NCBI RefSeq assembly: GCF_000715075.1
Contig: NC_134095.1
Location: forward strand, 52,380,806 to 52,444,805
DNA: 64,000 nucleotides
Origin: Nicotiana tabacum
Taxonomy: Eukaryota; Streptophyta; Magnoliopsida; Solanales; Solanaceae
Direction of reading: 5' to 3'
Position numbers and translations under genes: made by a program. Below the pieces are notes generated by a model. The model was not told the DNA's origin. It did not search any database and was given only the letters and a program-made list of their open reading frames with translations. This document shows, in pieces, positions 29,947 to 42,175 of this stretch (the first letter of the stretch is position 1; every line of letters begins with the position of its first letter).

Positions 29947-30278
29947 CGTACCTGCGGCCACTTATCCGCACCTACGGAACTGCTTATACGGTTAAATATC
30001 CGCTTCTACGATTAAACATCTACTTCTGCGGAATTCACTAACTCAACTTCCTCCGCTCCTGCGAGTCTTGGACCGCATCTACACAATCACAGGTGCGGAA
30101 CAGTCCATCGCACCTGGCACAGACTCGCATCTGCGCCCATTGGCCTGTTTCTACGACCATGCAGGTGCGGGAGAATCTTCGCACCTGGGACCTCTGCTCA
30201 TCTCTTACTTGCTCGCTTATGCGGCTCTCTTCCCGCTTCTGCGGGCTCGCACCTGTGGTGTCCACTCCGCATGTGCGA
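29947..30278. repeat. CpG dyad motif array in element A LTR (CGCACCTGCGG type)
   Basis: About 16 copies of CGCACCTGCGG, CGCTTCTACGG and variants, partly inverted. Start-to-start spacing of 20 bp recurs (29947/29967, 30001/30021, 30054/30074, 30214/30234, 30248/30268), with 14-bp steps between some pairs. Two inverted pairs CAGGTGCG...CGCACCTG (30090-30116, 30162-30187) give 8-bp stems with ~11-nt loops. It occupies the same place in the LTR as the array at 22238-22561, just after TTCTGCCCAG. Confidence 0.8.
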
Positions 30279-30770
30279 TTACACCAACAATCCTCAAACT
30301 CCAGCAGCTCTTCAACTTCAAACATAGATCCGTTAACCTCCCGAAATCAACCCTGGGACCTCAACCAATAATACCAACAAGTCCCATAATCTCATACGAA
30401 CTTAGTCAAACCTTCAAATCACCTCAAACAACATCAAAAACACAATCGCACCCCAATCCAACCCTAATGAACTTTGAAAATTCTAAATTCTATAAACAAC
30501 ACCGAAACCTATCAAATCACGTCCGATTGACCTCAAATTTTGCACACAAGTCACAAATGACACCACGAACCTACTCCAACTTCCAGAAATACAATCCGAC
30601 CCCAATATCAAAAAGTTCACCCCCGGTCAAACTTTCTAAAATTTCAACTTTCACCATTTCAAGCCTAATTCTACTACGGACCTCCAAATCACAATCCGGA
30701 TACGATACTAAGTCCAAAATCACTTAACGGTGCTAACCGAACCATCAAAACTCAAATCCAGGGTTGTTTA

Positions 30771-33700
30771 TGTCACGCCCCCTTTTCTACAGCGAAATCG
30801 GGTTTATGACATTTGGGAGGACAACTCGTTCCCTTTTGGGATTTGGGTTTGGATTGAAGAGTCGTCACCTAATGATTAAAGTGCATTAGGACACTAAGAG
30901 GAGTTTTGATTTAGAAACCAGAGATTAGGTAAGGGCTAGAAATTATCTCGAGGGGAAGATGTTAGGCACCGCTCGAGATCCACTAGTGTGGTTCCCGGCC
31001 ATACTATAATTGTGATTTTAAGTGTGAACAACAAATAGAGACGTAAGAGTTTTCCAATATAAATGAGGTTTTCACATAACGGTTACAGGTAGTTGAAGTT
31101 GAAAGGAAATAAAGAAAAGCTGAAATTGAAGTGGTTTTGAAATTCTAAAAATAAAACAAACAAGTAAAAGGAAAATGGGGTCCTATGTTTACAAATAATA
31201 TGGATCACATCAATGCAATACCCGGTAATCACTCCTCAGAAGAGGGGTTACACGTGGTATTAGCGCACCGGTCATCATATCCATATCTACCCTTTCCCAC
31301 CCCATTAAGGTATTAAAGCGCGAAATGGTTTCGTTACTTATTGCATGCTATTACGTGCCCCAATCCTATCAGCCCCGGAGGCATTGGAGACTACTAATCC
31401 TAAAGGGAAGGGATGTTGGGCTTTTTGTGGTTTTAAGAAGGACAAAATTCTAGGGCGACAATCAAAAATACAGAGAGCAAATCTGGGAAAACATATAAAC
31501 AGTTAAAGGCTCAACCAGGCCTCCTCAACTTAAGAAAGATAGCTTAGCATGTCTTCACGTACTGGTTATGGTCTAATTAAACTTAAAAAGGGTGAGGCAG
31601 ACTGATTTATTACATATTTCAGATAAAAAATCGGAATCAAGCCTGCCTGCTGGTTGTAATTTAACAAAATCTGATTCAGTTAACTAGTTTACCTTATGGC
31701 TTGCCTAAGTGTTAAATGAAACCTATAGGCATGATATCTATTAGCTCAGAAAAGAAGTATACTGATTTTAAAGAAGCGTGTTTGTCAATTACATGAACAT
31801 AAGTTCTGTAGACGTTAAGCATTGCCACTATTGATTTTAGACTTATAAGCGAACAGATGATTCAGATTTAGTTGATTGCTCCTATAGGCATGCTTTCTAG
31901 GCATTATTAATTTTAAAATGTTTATAGTCGAAATAAGAGTGCAGAGGTCCTATAGGCATATTATCTAAAATACTATCAGTTATTTAAACCTATAAACACA
32001 TTTGCCTAGTGACAGATACATATGCAGAATTCAGGAAGTCCTATAGACATGTTATCTATATGATATGCAACGTTTGGAAATGACTTATAGACATGTTCTC
32101 TATATAATGCAGAAATACAGAAACCTATAGACATGGTTTCTATATGAAATGCAAAACTTATAGACATGGTTTCTACATGAAATGCAAAACCTATAGACAT
32201 GATTTCTATATGAAATGTAGAACCTATAGTATAATGCAGAAATGCAGAAACCTATATACGTGATTTCTATATGAAATGCATAACTTATAGACATGGTTTC
32301 TATATGAAATGCAAAAGTGAAAGCTGAAGCAGGATATGAGTGCAGAAGTATAACAATTCCCTATGAGCATGGTATCTACCCCTTTGCAAGCATGATTGAC
32401 CCCCCTTTCACTAAAAGCCCATAAGTTATTACAAGTTATTACAACCTAGAATGAATAAGAAAGAAAAGAAAAATTACATTAGAAAGCTAAAATTAAAACC
32501 AATGAGAGCCTGATTTAGACTTCCTGTCTGAAGCATGAAGTAAACCAACTCCAAAGATCAAATTTCCAAAGCCTTTCTCTTACTTGGGATGTGTCAGAGT
32601 TCCCTAAGAGTCTCAAATGGACTCCGGGCAGTGCTCACACCCAAATATATTACAGAATTGAGTTATAGTGCAGTGTAGAAGGGCCAACCCTCAAATGTCC
32701 AAGTTCAGCGGGAACTCAAGGTCCCAAAGCAAGGCTCATAGGAGGGGGGCAGAACTTAGAAGCTAAGAGAGAGTGTAAGTGCAGAGAGGGGATTCTGGGA
32801 GAAAGCAAAGACAGGCTAGTGGTCATACCTAGCAATTGGAAGTGCTGGCACAGCCCACCAGCCTGTTAGGCCACATTGTTTAGGAGTTAGGATCCCCTAA
32901 GGGATCAAGTCCAAACATGAGCAACAAATTGCATCTTGCCATGTTCTGAACTTCAACTCAAAGCACATAGAGGGGAACATGGGTGCAGGGATAAACAGCA
33001 GAAACAAATGCAAAGAAATAATCATGCTAAATAACATTAAACATAGACAGTAAAGTAGACAGGAATGTAAAGGCTGTAAATAAACACATTGGGATGAGGC
33101 TGAAACCAAACTAGAACATACCAGTTTCAGGGAAACAAGAAAAGGAAGCAGTAATCTTGTAAAGCCAAAGTGCAAGCATGTAGTCAGAACATTATGATTT
33201 TAGAAGAGAACTATGAGATTGTAAGTGTCTCAAGTATGTAATGTGTGTTCTAAGTGCAGAAGGGTCATGCCCTTTTATAGTATAGAAAGTAAGCAGAAAT
33301 AGGTAAGAAAATAGTTTAAAAATCAATTACACAAAGTTTTCCTTTAATTAAGGAAATGGGTAGAATATTTAAGGAAAGATGTACATTCAAAGCAGTATAA
33401 GAGGGGTAAGTACGTAGAGGTTAATTTAAGGACAAATTCTGATGGTACACAGTTTGTGCAAATAAGGCAAGGGAATCAATTAACAGCTAGTAAATCAGAA
33501 TTCGAAGATTTTGTATGAATGAACCAAGTCAGAAAGATTGGAAGGATTTTGACTTAAGGAAAATCAGTACCAATCAGTTAGACTTATTAAAAGGAATTCT
33601 GAATCAATCACAAGTTGGAAAACCCTTTTGAAGAAAAATTCCTCATATATAAAAGCATACAGACACGTTAAACATGAAGCAATTTGTCATGCTATTCAAT

Positions 33701-35673
33701 AGAAGAGTCTAGTGTAGGAGAATCAGGATTGTGTGCAAACAAGAGCAATTCACACTTAGTTCATAGACTCAGAAATAAGCCTGAAAGAGTCCAGAGTTCT
33801 CAAATAGAACCCTAGTCCGATCATATGTCCAAACGCGGAGGAAACCCCCAAATTCTAGGATTTTCGACTCGAGTCAAATACAGAGATGAGGAGGCATCAG
33901 GCTCAGAGTTTTCTTTTTCAGAATCTCATGAGAAGACAAGAAAATACAATAGAAAATTCAAAGCAAACAGAGTGAATAAACTAACTCAAAGCACAAATGA
34001 GAGAACAACATGGTAGTAGAAGAAACATGTTTAATAAAAACCCTTTAGAAGGGACTTAAACAGGGTTCAGTACAAGAGAAAAAAATAACACTTAAGATCA
34101 CAATAGAAGATATAGTAGAAGAAAATACTTTTCAGAAGTAACTTAGTCAAGGTTCCGAAGAGAGAAAAAAGATAGTACAACACTTAAGAAAACAGTAGTG
34201 GAAATACGTTTAAAGAGGTCTTTTAGAAGAACTCAAACAAAGTCAAGTAGAAGGCAAACAAAACTTAAGAACTCAGTAGGAAATACATACAGTAGAAGAA
34301 CACAAAATACCGGAAAAGTATGGCAAAAGAACATATAGGAAAACACAGCAAGATAAACATGCGAGCATGGTCTAGAAACATAGTAGAAAAACAAAGCACA
34401 GAAGAATCATGTATAGTAGAAAGAAAACATAAGAAGCACATGCGTGACAAATACACACAAAGAAAGGAAAGGAAAAGTCGGAGAAACATTTTGAACCTTT
34501 TAGAAACCCTAAATCGAAGAGAAATAATTTTAAAAGATAATTTTTGAAAGAAAAATTGGGGAAATTATTTTAAAACCCAAGTAGAGCACAGATATGTGAC
34601 AGATCTAAGAAAAAATCGGAGAGAACCTTGAGTAGCCAGGGTTTCAGAAGAACTCTAGAATGAGAAAGGCTTGGAAAAAGGTCCGATCTGAGCCGGATAA
34701 GTCAGAACCAGGCTCAAAACCCCGTAGTGTGTGTGCTGGAGCTGGGCCGGAGATGGTCATAGAACCTTGAATCGGCGAAGATATGAACGGACACCATCAA
34801 GGTCAGACCTCGAACCTTCGAATACCAAGTGTTTAACAGCAGAGGGAGATGAGTTTAAGCCATCCATGGCCTGAGAGTCCATGGATTCCGGTGAGATTGA
34901 GGTTGAAGATGATGAGAGAGGCTAGGGTTTTGAGAGAGTTCGAGAGAGTTTGAGAGGAGAGAGATTTCAGAGGCAGCTGATAGAAGAGAATGAGGTGATT
35001 AGGGTAGTCTTTGGGGATTAAAAAAGGCAAGGACTGATCGTGGCCGTTGATCAAAATGATCAACGACCTAGATTAAAAGAAAGGGCTGAGCGGGTTAAAT
35101 TGGTTGGGTCGGGGCGGGTTAGATTAAAATTGGGTTGGTCCGTTAGGGGTTTGAAATTGGGTCAATTAGAGGGATCAATTTGGGCTATAATTGAAACAAA
35201 ATAGGGCCATATTTTAAATAGCCAGTTTTTCCCTTTTTTATTTTATAAAAATAGTAAAATGACTTTTGAAAATAAATTAAAGGTACTGAGTCAATTAATA
35301 ATATATAAATATTAATTTAAAAATATTAGAACCAATTTCATAATTATAAAATGCTATTAATTCTTAAAATATGCTAAAATTGCAATTATATACAATTTAG
35401 CTTTTAAAATACCAAATAAATTTGAAAAAAATGTATAAAAATTAACCTAGCTATATTTTGGTATAAATATGAGAATACAATAAGTTATTAACCAAAATAA
35501 TAATTTTGGGAATAATTACTGGTTTTTGTACAGCAAAAATGGGCAATAAATTGATTTAAAAAATCCTTTAAAAATTAGAAAAAATACTAAAACACTTGGG
35601 CATACTTATATATGCTATTTTGAAAGTATTTACATGTAAAAAAAAATACATAGAAAAAAATTGGATATCAACA
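30771..35673 (-). mobile_element. Element D: 4.9-kb solo LTR, Ogre/Tat-like
   Basis: TGTCACGCCCC at the left and GGATATCAACA at the right, with the 5-bp duplication GTTTA (30766-30770, 35674-35678). On the minus strand it starts TGTTGATATCCAATTTTT and ends GGGGGCGTGACA, the layout I associate with long Ogre-type LTRs; the GTGACGACTC block near 30866 is also typical. No pol was found, so it is a solo LTR. Lineage assignment is from LTR features only. It contains a ~35-bp minisatellite and a purine-rich tract (33.9-34.6 kb). Confidence 0.7.
31715..32315. repeat. ~35-bp minisatellite in element D
   Basis: Repeats of CCTATAGACATGGTTTCTAT followed by ATGAAATGCAAAA. About seven well-kept units lie at 32040-32315, with older single copies (CCTATAGGCATG...) back to about 31715. 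Confidence 0.8.
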
Positions 35674-35879
35674 GTTTATACATAAGTCGACATCCGGTCA
35701 ACTTTTCCAACTTAAGCTTTTAATTATGAGACTAAGTGTCTCAATTCACTCCGAAATCTCTCTGGACCCGAACCGACTAACTCAGTAATTCATGTAACAA
35801 TAAAGAATAAAAGGAGCAGTAAATAGGGGGACAGGGTTACAACACTCAAAATGACCGGTCGGGTCGTTCCATCCTCCAT

Positions 35880-36090
35880 CTCTTAAATAAATGTTCGTCC
35901 TCGAACGGGTCTAGAAACACACCTGGAGTCCCAAATAGGTGTAGATATTTTCTCTGCATTTCCCGCTCGGTCTCCCAAGTAGCCTCTGACCTCTCCACTG
36001 CACCTTCACTGAAGCTATATACTTTGACTTCAACTTTCGAACCTACCGATCCAAAATGGCCACCGAATCCATATCCTAGGTCAAATCACC
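35880..36090 (-). pseudogene. Element A chromodomain and C-terminus
   Basis: On the minus strand, fragments read VRKLKSKYIASVKVQWRGQ, then after a frameshift LHLFGTPGVFLDPFEDEHLF just before the polypurine tract. This matches the chromodomain-bearing tail of Tekay-type integrases, thought to guide integration to heterochromatin. It is separated from integrase by the hAT insertion and has a stop and a frameshift. Confidence 0.75.
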
Positions 36091-36098
36091 ATCCAACT

Positions 36099-37215
36099 AT
36101 GGGTGTTTAATGGGTGGGCTGGGTCGGTACGTGTTGGGGGAAAGGGTGACCGGCCGATTTCCAATCCGGGCCGATTACGAGGTATTCAAAATCGGGCTTA
36201 ACGGGTCCGGGTCGATCCGGGTAAAAAATGAATCGAAAGGGTTATGGGTCCAAAGGGCCGGGCTAGTGTTTTTTTGTATTTTGTATAACTATCGTAATTT
36301 ATATTAATATAAAGTAAAAATATAAAACATAAAAACAATCTTATAAAAGAGTGTTTGAATAAAGGGATGCAAAGGGTTTGAACTCTTTATATTTGAAATT
36401 TTAAATATTTCATTAAGAATTTAGATAATAGAATACAATGAATATGGAAAAAAATTGCACTTATAATTTGCAAGTTCTTTGTTTATTTCAAACTTACAAA
36501 TTAAAATTTATATTTAACAACAACTAAATTAACGAAAAAAGAGTAAACTTAAATTTTTATTGCATAATAATACTTTAAATTAAAAAACTAAAACATTAAG
36601 CATAAATATGTCTAATAATTTTAAAATGACACAAATTATCTCAAATCAACTTAAATACGAATTTCTGGAGGACGCTCAAGATAACTCTTCATATGCCTCC
36701 TTATACAGCATGTGCCCACCCACTTTAGACGAAGATTTAAGACTAGACCACAGTTGCACTTTACTTTGTGAAATTCTTCATTTTGTTCTACCACCTCAAA
36801 GTGTTCCCAAACATATGAGTGCACTTTAGAAGTACGGGGCATGATTTAACTTGAATTGAAAATTTGAGCTTGAGAAATAAGAGATGAGTGAACAAATGAA
36901 CAAGAGGGGGGGTGTATTTATAGTTTTTCAAAGGGCTAATTTAGTAATTACTAAAAGTGTTATTTTTTTAAAAATATTGCCCAAAAAATGACTATTCTTG
37001 CAATCAACCCGTTAGGCAACGGTCATATGACATTTAAAAAAAAATCAGATTTCTAGTCGTTAAACCGGTCCAGGCCGGTGAACCGGTTCAACAGTAATTT
37101 TTGTTGACTGGGTTTGACCGCTCCGATTAACTGGATCATTTTTGGTGAACAGACCAACCCCCTTAACCCAGCCCACCCGGTCGGCGGGTCAACCCGACTT
37201 GTTTGATAGGCTTAC
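36099..37215 (-). mobile_element. Non-autonomous hAT element inside element A
   Basis: The 8-bp target duplication ATCCAACT/ATCTAACT (36091-36098, 37216-37223; one mismatch) fits hAT. Ends are ATGGGTGTTTAATGGG and, inverted, GTAAGCCTATCAAACAAG, with many GGGTCGG/CCGGGTC subterminal repeats as in Ac-like elements. Only an N-terminal BED-finger exon remains of the transposase; the DDE/hATC parts are gone. It lies between A's integrase and chromodomain coding regions. Confidence 0.75.
36651..36842 (-). pseudogene. hAT transposase N-terminus, BED-type zinc finger only
   Basis: 63 codons from an ATG at 36842. VHSYVWEHFEVVEQ then KVKCNCGLVLN and RRHMKSYLE follow the BED-finger pattern (aromatic W.F, Cys pair, His/His-like end), although the Cys pair spacing is reduced. 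It ends at a stop, with no catalytic domain downstream. In an active hAT element this finger binds subterminal repeats. Confidence 0.6.
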
Positions 37216-37223
37216 ATCTAACT

Positions 37224-38346
37224 AAACCGTACTGAAATCCAAATCATGAGACGGATTGCCAACGTACTTCCGGAGCATAGAAACATGAAATACTGGATGC
37301 ACACTCGACAAGCTAGGTGGAAAGGCAAGCTTGTAAGCCACCTCTCCAATCATTTGAAGTACCTCAAACGAACCAATAAATCGAGGGCTCAACATGCCCT
37401 TCTTCCCAAATCTAATAACACCCTTTATGGGTAAAACCTTCAGCAAAACCTTCTCCCCAACCATGTAAGAAACATCATGGACCTTCCTGTCGGCATAGCT
37501 CTTCTGTCTAGACTGCGCTGTGTGAAGCCGCTCTTGGATCAATTTAGCCTTGTCCAATGCATCCTGAACCAAGTCATTACCCAATAGCCTAGCCTCACTC
37601 GGCTCAAACCAACCCACCAGAGATCTACACTGCCTCCCGTACAAAGCCTCATACGGAGCCATCTGAATGCTCGATTGATAGCCGTTGTTGTAAGAAAACT
37701 CCTGCGAATGGTAGAAATTGACCCCATGAACCCCAGAAATCAATGACACAAACACGTAGCATGTCCTCTAATATCTGAATAGTGCGCTTGGACTGTCTGT
37801 CCGTCTGAGGTGAAATGTTGTACTCAACTCAACCTGGGTGCCCAACTCTCGCTGCCCGGCTGTCCAAAACTGAGCTGTAAACTACGTGCCTCTATCTGAA
37901 ATGATGGAAACTGGCACACCGTGAAGGCGCACAATCTCTCGGATGTAAATCTCAGCCAACTGCCTCGAAGAATAAGTAGTACCAACTGGAATGAAGTGTG
38001 CGGACTTGGTCAGCCGATCCACAATCATCCAAATAGCATTGAACTTCCTCTAAGTCCTTGGGAGCCCAACTACAAAGTCCATGGTGATCCGCTCCCACTT
38101 CCACTCTGGAATCTCTATCTTCTGAAACAATCCACCCGCTCTCTGATGCTCATACTTCACCTGCTAATAGGTAAGGCACCAAGCTACAAACCCCACTATA
38201 TCCTTCTTCATTCTCCTCCACCAATAGTGTAGCCTCAAGTCCTGATACATCTTTATGTCACCCGGATTAATGGAGTACCGCAAACTGTGGGCCTTCTCAA
38301 GAATCAACTCACTTAGTCCATCCATATTGGGAACACAAATCCGAAC
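37224..38346 (-). pseudogene. Element A integrase
   Basis: Minus-strand pieces: WWRRMKKDIVGFV (zinc-binding end), [10 protein letters not shown] (first catalytic Asp), IWMIVDRLTKSAHFIPV, VSIISDRGT then a stop (second Asp region), and from 37755 a 177-residue ORF with [13 protein letters not shown] and HPVFHVSMLRKYVG at the C-terminal side. Stops and frameshifts break the core, so it is inactive. It continues into the chromodomain across the hAT insertion. Confidence 0.85.
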
Positions 38347-39279
38347 CTACATACTCAATACCCCATCATCTTCAATAGTCACATCTCTGGCATCACCGTG
38401 CTTAACCCTGTCCTTGAGGACAAGCAAATGCGGATCATCATATTGGCGCTCTCTGATGCGATCAAATAAGGAAGACCGAGAAACCATACAAGCTAGAACC
38501 GAACTTGGCTCCGAAATATCCAATCTCACTAACGGATTGGCCAAGGCCTGAACATTAACTACAAGAGGTCTCTTAGCAACGGGAATTAATGCAAGACTAC
38601 CCATACTCACCGCCTTTCTACTTAAGACATCGTCCTTCTCGGGGTGATAGAAAATGGTGATATCATAGTCCTTTAGCATTTCCAACCATATTCGTTGCCT
38701 CAAATTAAGATCCTTCTTTTTCAACAAGTGTTGGAGGTTCCGATGATCCGTAAACACCTCACAAGACACACCGTAAAGATAATGCCTCCAAATCTTTAAT
38801 GCATGAACGATGGCAACTAACTCCAAATCATAAACTGGGTAGTTCTTCTCATGAGGCTTCAACTGGTGCGAAGCATAAGCAATTACTCTATGCTCATGCA
38901 TCAAAACACACCCGATACCGATCCGAGAAGCATTGCAATACACTGTATAAGAACCAAAAGCTGATGGTAGAATTAGAACTTGAGTTGTGGCCAAGGAAGT
39001 CTTGAGATTTTGAAAGCTCTCCTCACACTCATCCGACTACTTGAAAGGAGCACCCTTTTGGGTCAATTTGGTCAAGGGCGATGCAATAGACAAGAAACCC
39101 TCAACGAAGCGACGATAATAACTGGCCAAGACGAGAAAACTCTGAATCTTTATAGCTTAGGATGGTCTGGGCTAACTCTGAACTGCCTCTATCCTCTTCG
39201 AATCCACCTGAATACCCTTACTGGACACCACATGCCCCAAGAATGCCACTGAACTGAGCTAAAACTCACACTTGGAGAA
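38347..39279 (-). pseudogene. Element A RNase H and end of reverse transcriptase
   Basis: The ORF at 38994-38347 carries the RNase H series [35 protein letters not shown] (ASRQL..HE.NYP..DLEL), [13 protein letters not shown] and [11 protein letters not shown]. The first catalytic Asp of RNase H is Asn here (YCNAS instead of YCDAS). 39279-38995 holds the RT-RNase H connection (FLGHVVSSKGIQVD) with stops. The RT continues 20 kb away at 59169, across element B. Confidence 0.85.
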
Positions 39280-39284
39280 CTTAG

Positions 39285-41000
39285 TGTCACGACCCAAACC
39301 GATGGGTCGCGACAGGCAACCGATGCCCTTACTCAACCAAGTACCAACGTAACGTATCTTTCTCATTACATCAACATGGGTAATGGCCAGAAGGGCTATA
39401 TGAGGTAACAAGGATAAACCATGAGAGAACATTCGACATAAAATGACCCAACCTGATATACTGACTTATACATATGACGTATGGACCTATAAGACTAAAA
39501 TAATCACTCGTACACTGAACATAGGCAAACAAGGCCATACAATCTTTCATATATATGACATAATTCTACAAGCCTCTAAGAGTACATAAACGTCATAAGA
39601 CTGGGACAAGGCCCCGACATACCAATCAATACATGTCTAAATCATACTAACCAAATAAGCAACTCTAAAGCAAATGGAGCAGACCAATATCTTTCGCTGA
39701 GCTGAAAGCCTACTTGGAGGACTCTCAATCTGTCTATTGGGACCTACAGGCATGAAACACAGTATCCCCAAGCAAAATAAACGTCAGTACAAATAATGTA
39801 CCGAGTTTGTGAGGAATGAAAATTAGTAAACAATAGACATGAGAGAAACATGGAGTAAAAGACTCAACATGTATATCTGAATAGCTCTGTGAATCATTTA
39901 ATATTATAATGTCATGCATATGCGTATAAATGTCATATCATGCATGGGTATATGCGTTCATAACATCATCAAGCCTCTGAGGGCATCCCATCATATCATC
40001 TCGGCCACTGTGGGTAAATCATCAACATATACCAGCTGATCAGGTGCGGTGTGTATATAACGCCGTAACTTTTCCCATATCCTCTCTCTCTATATATATA
40101 TAAATATATATACATATACATATACATATATATGCATATATAATTCCATCTGATCATAGGTCAATGTACATGTATAAATAAATGTGATGCATGAGAAGTG
40201 CGTCAATAAAATCTCTCAGAATGTCATAAGACCATTATGCCTCTGATTAATATCATGAAATAAACTTTATCTGCTTATGTATTTTCTGAGACCCGTGCAC
40301 GGATGATAGAATAATAGGATACATAGGGAATCAAGAACATAAGCATCTCTAACATTTCTATGAGTAGAGTCATTTATGGAAGTTGTGCATTTTTTCATTT
40401 CGTTTGTATCGTATGGATCATGCCAAAAGGAAAGAAGGGATCATCTTAACATACCTGAGCCGATTCTCTTGACAATCCCTTTAACACACGTCAATTGCGA
40501 AAAAACTCGTAACAATGAGATCGAAGTAGGAAAAATCCGCATGATATTCTTGAGAAAGGTTGCACCGTGCTCCCGTAGAATTTGAAATTCACGTTGAACT
40601 TGTAGGGGTTTATAAAAATTCCCTTGAGAATTCCATCCGTTCCAGCAAGCCTAAGTATTTCCTTCTTAAGTGATATATGACCATCTCTTATCTTTACAAG
40701 CATAGTAAGCAAGAGAATAAATTACTAACAAACCTTCAAACTAATAAGAAGTTTAAAAGGTCAAGAAGTAGTCATATGACCCTTGCTAACATTAGCACTC
40801 TCCAAATTTGCCACCTTGTATGTGACTTTAAGAGTTGCCATTCCTTAATACAAGGGTGCCATGTTGATTGTTATCCATTCCCACAAATTAACCACCAATC
40901 ATCTTAATTAAGTGTTAATCTCCCACTAAAATCAATAATTACCCGATTATCTACATAATTAAGAATTTTCTCAAATTACTTATAATACTACCAATACAAC
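39285..41000 (-). repeat. Element B 3' LTR (right limit unresolved)
   Basis: Matches 57204 onward (for example TACCAACGTAACGTATC, TGGATCATGCCAAAAGG, AAGCATAGTAAGCAA) but diverges after about 40990. The segment equivalent to 58810-59163 is not found here. Confidence 0.65.
40081..40145. repeat. CT/TA microsatellite in element B LTR
   Basis: CTCTCTCTCTA followed by ATATA/CATATA units. The copy in the other LTR (58003-58040) is much shorter. Confidence 0.8.
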
Positions 41001-42175
41001 TCATATGATCCTGCATATCACTTTTGATTATACTCCCCGTTCATTAGCCACGACAGGTGCCATTTTCTTATGGACTGCATGCAATGTTGTTGTGAGACTG
41101 TTATTATAAGACCATTCCCTTTTTAGGTCACTGAGCTTTAGTTGAAGCCTTCTTCCTTACGTCCTCAGCTAGTTTTTCATTGTAGTACTTATGGAGGACC
41201 TCTGACCCTTATAAAGTTGTGAGCTTATTACATTGAATACTCGACGGACCTTTTGATGTCCTTCCTTGCCTATAATTATCCGTTCTTACTTACCTCAACG
41301 CCATTGTGCTTGTACGGTTGCTTATGAACTGATATTTTGGACTGTCTTCCCAATGACATTCTTTTTTATTTTCGTAACACTTATATGGTACCTTTAACTA
41401 TCCTGACTCTGTATCTGAATATATCTCAAGTATTATAATGTCATAAATGCAGGGCTGAATTCACTATATTGGGTTTTACTATATTTATCTTGCACGGCTT
41501 GCTAATTTGTCTGCAACCTCTTGTCTAGACATAGCTAGGCTCTTCCTGAATCAACTACTAACTTCTCGTTAGCCCATTCTCGTATCATTCTGCGTAATCT
41601 TTCTTGGGTTATTTCCTTTGTCTTAACTTATCTCTCGCACTGGCTCCTTATTTATCCATAATTCCAGGTAGGAACCCTTACTTCCTTTCCTTGTCGTCGT
41701 GCTTGCATAATGTTCTGGAATTGTGGCATATTTGTAGGATGTGGATGGATAAGTGCAATCTCCTTCCTTTCTCATTTTTATCGCCTTCTTCCTTTACCAT
41801 TCCATACTTACTAGAACCACTTAATTCTGACTTAATGCCATATTATCCTAGATTCCCCCTTTTACGGGAGTCCTATGGTTTAGAGCTACAATGATCCACC
41901 TATAGATGTTTCACCTCTTCATCTTTAGTGTCTTTTCACATTATCGATGACCCTTACTCGCCTTGCGGTAATCCTTCTATACCAAGGATAACAAAATTCC
42001 TTACTTACGAGGGTGACATTTAATATAACTGGAACATATAGTCCCTTAAGCTTAACCATTGCTTGCTTTAGGGAAACGTTTCCTGAATGACCATTCTCTG
42101 AATTTCTCATGAATCTTCTTCTGTTTCCTACTCTATTATCGCCAGAACGAAATCTGAAATTCTCATGATGTCGAC
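41001..42175. other. Element B interior (left part), no coding seen
   Basis: T-rich sequence without recognised domains between the B LTR and element C. Open frames such as 41604-41894 plus look like chance. Confidence 0.45.

Larger units (their letters stand above)
28042..35872 (-). repeat. Element A 3' LTR, interrupted by element D
   Basis: Segments 28042-30770 and 35679-35872 join to 2923 bp, matching the 2900-bp related solo LTR. The plus-strand left end is CGTCACAACCC (a mutated TGTCACGACCC). The right end is GGTCGTTCCA, directly followed by the pyrimidine run TCCTCCATCTCTT, which is the minus-strand polypurine tract. Confidence 0.85.

Noticed and set aside
30068..30727. 219-codon plus-strand open frame
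   Set aside because: It lies wholly inside the element A LTR, including the CpG array; composition and lack of any domain show it is chance.
41604..41894. 96-codon plus-strand ORF in element B
   Set aside because: T-rich, no recognisable domain, within non-coding retrotransposon sequence.
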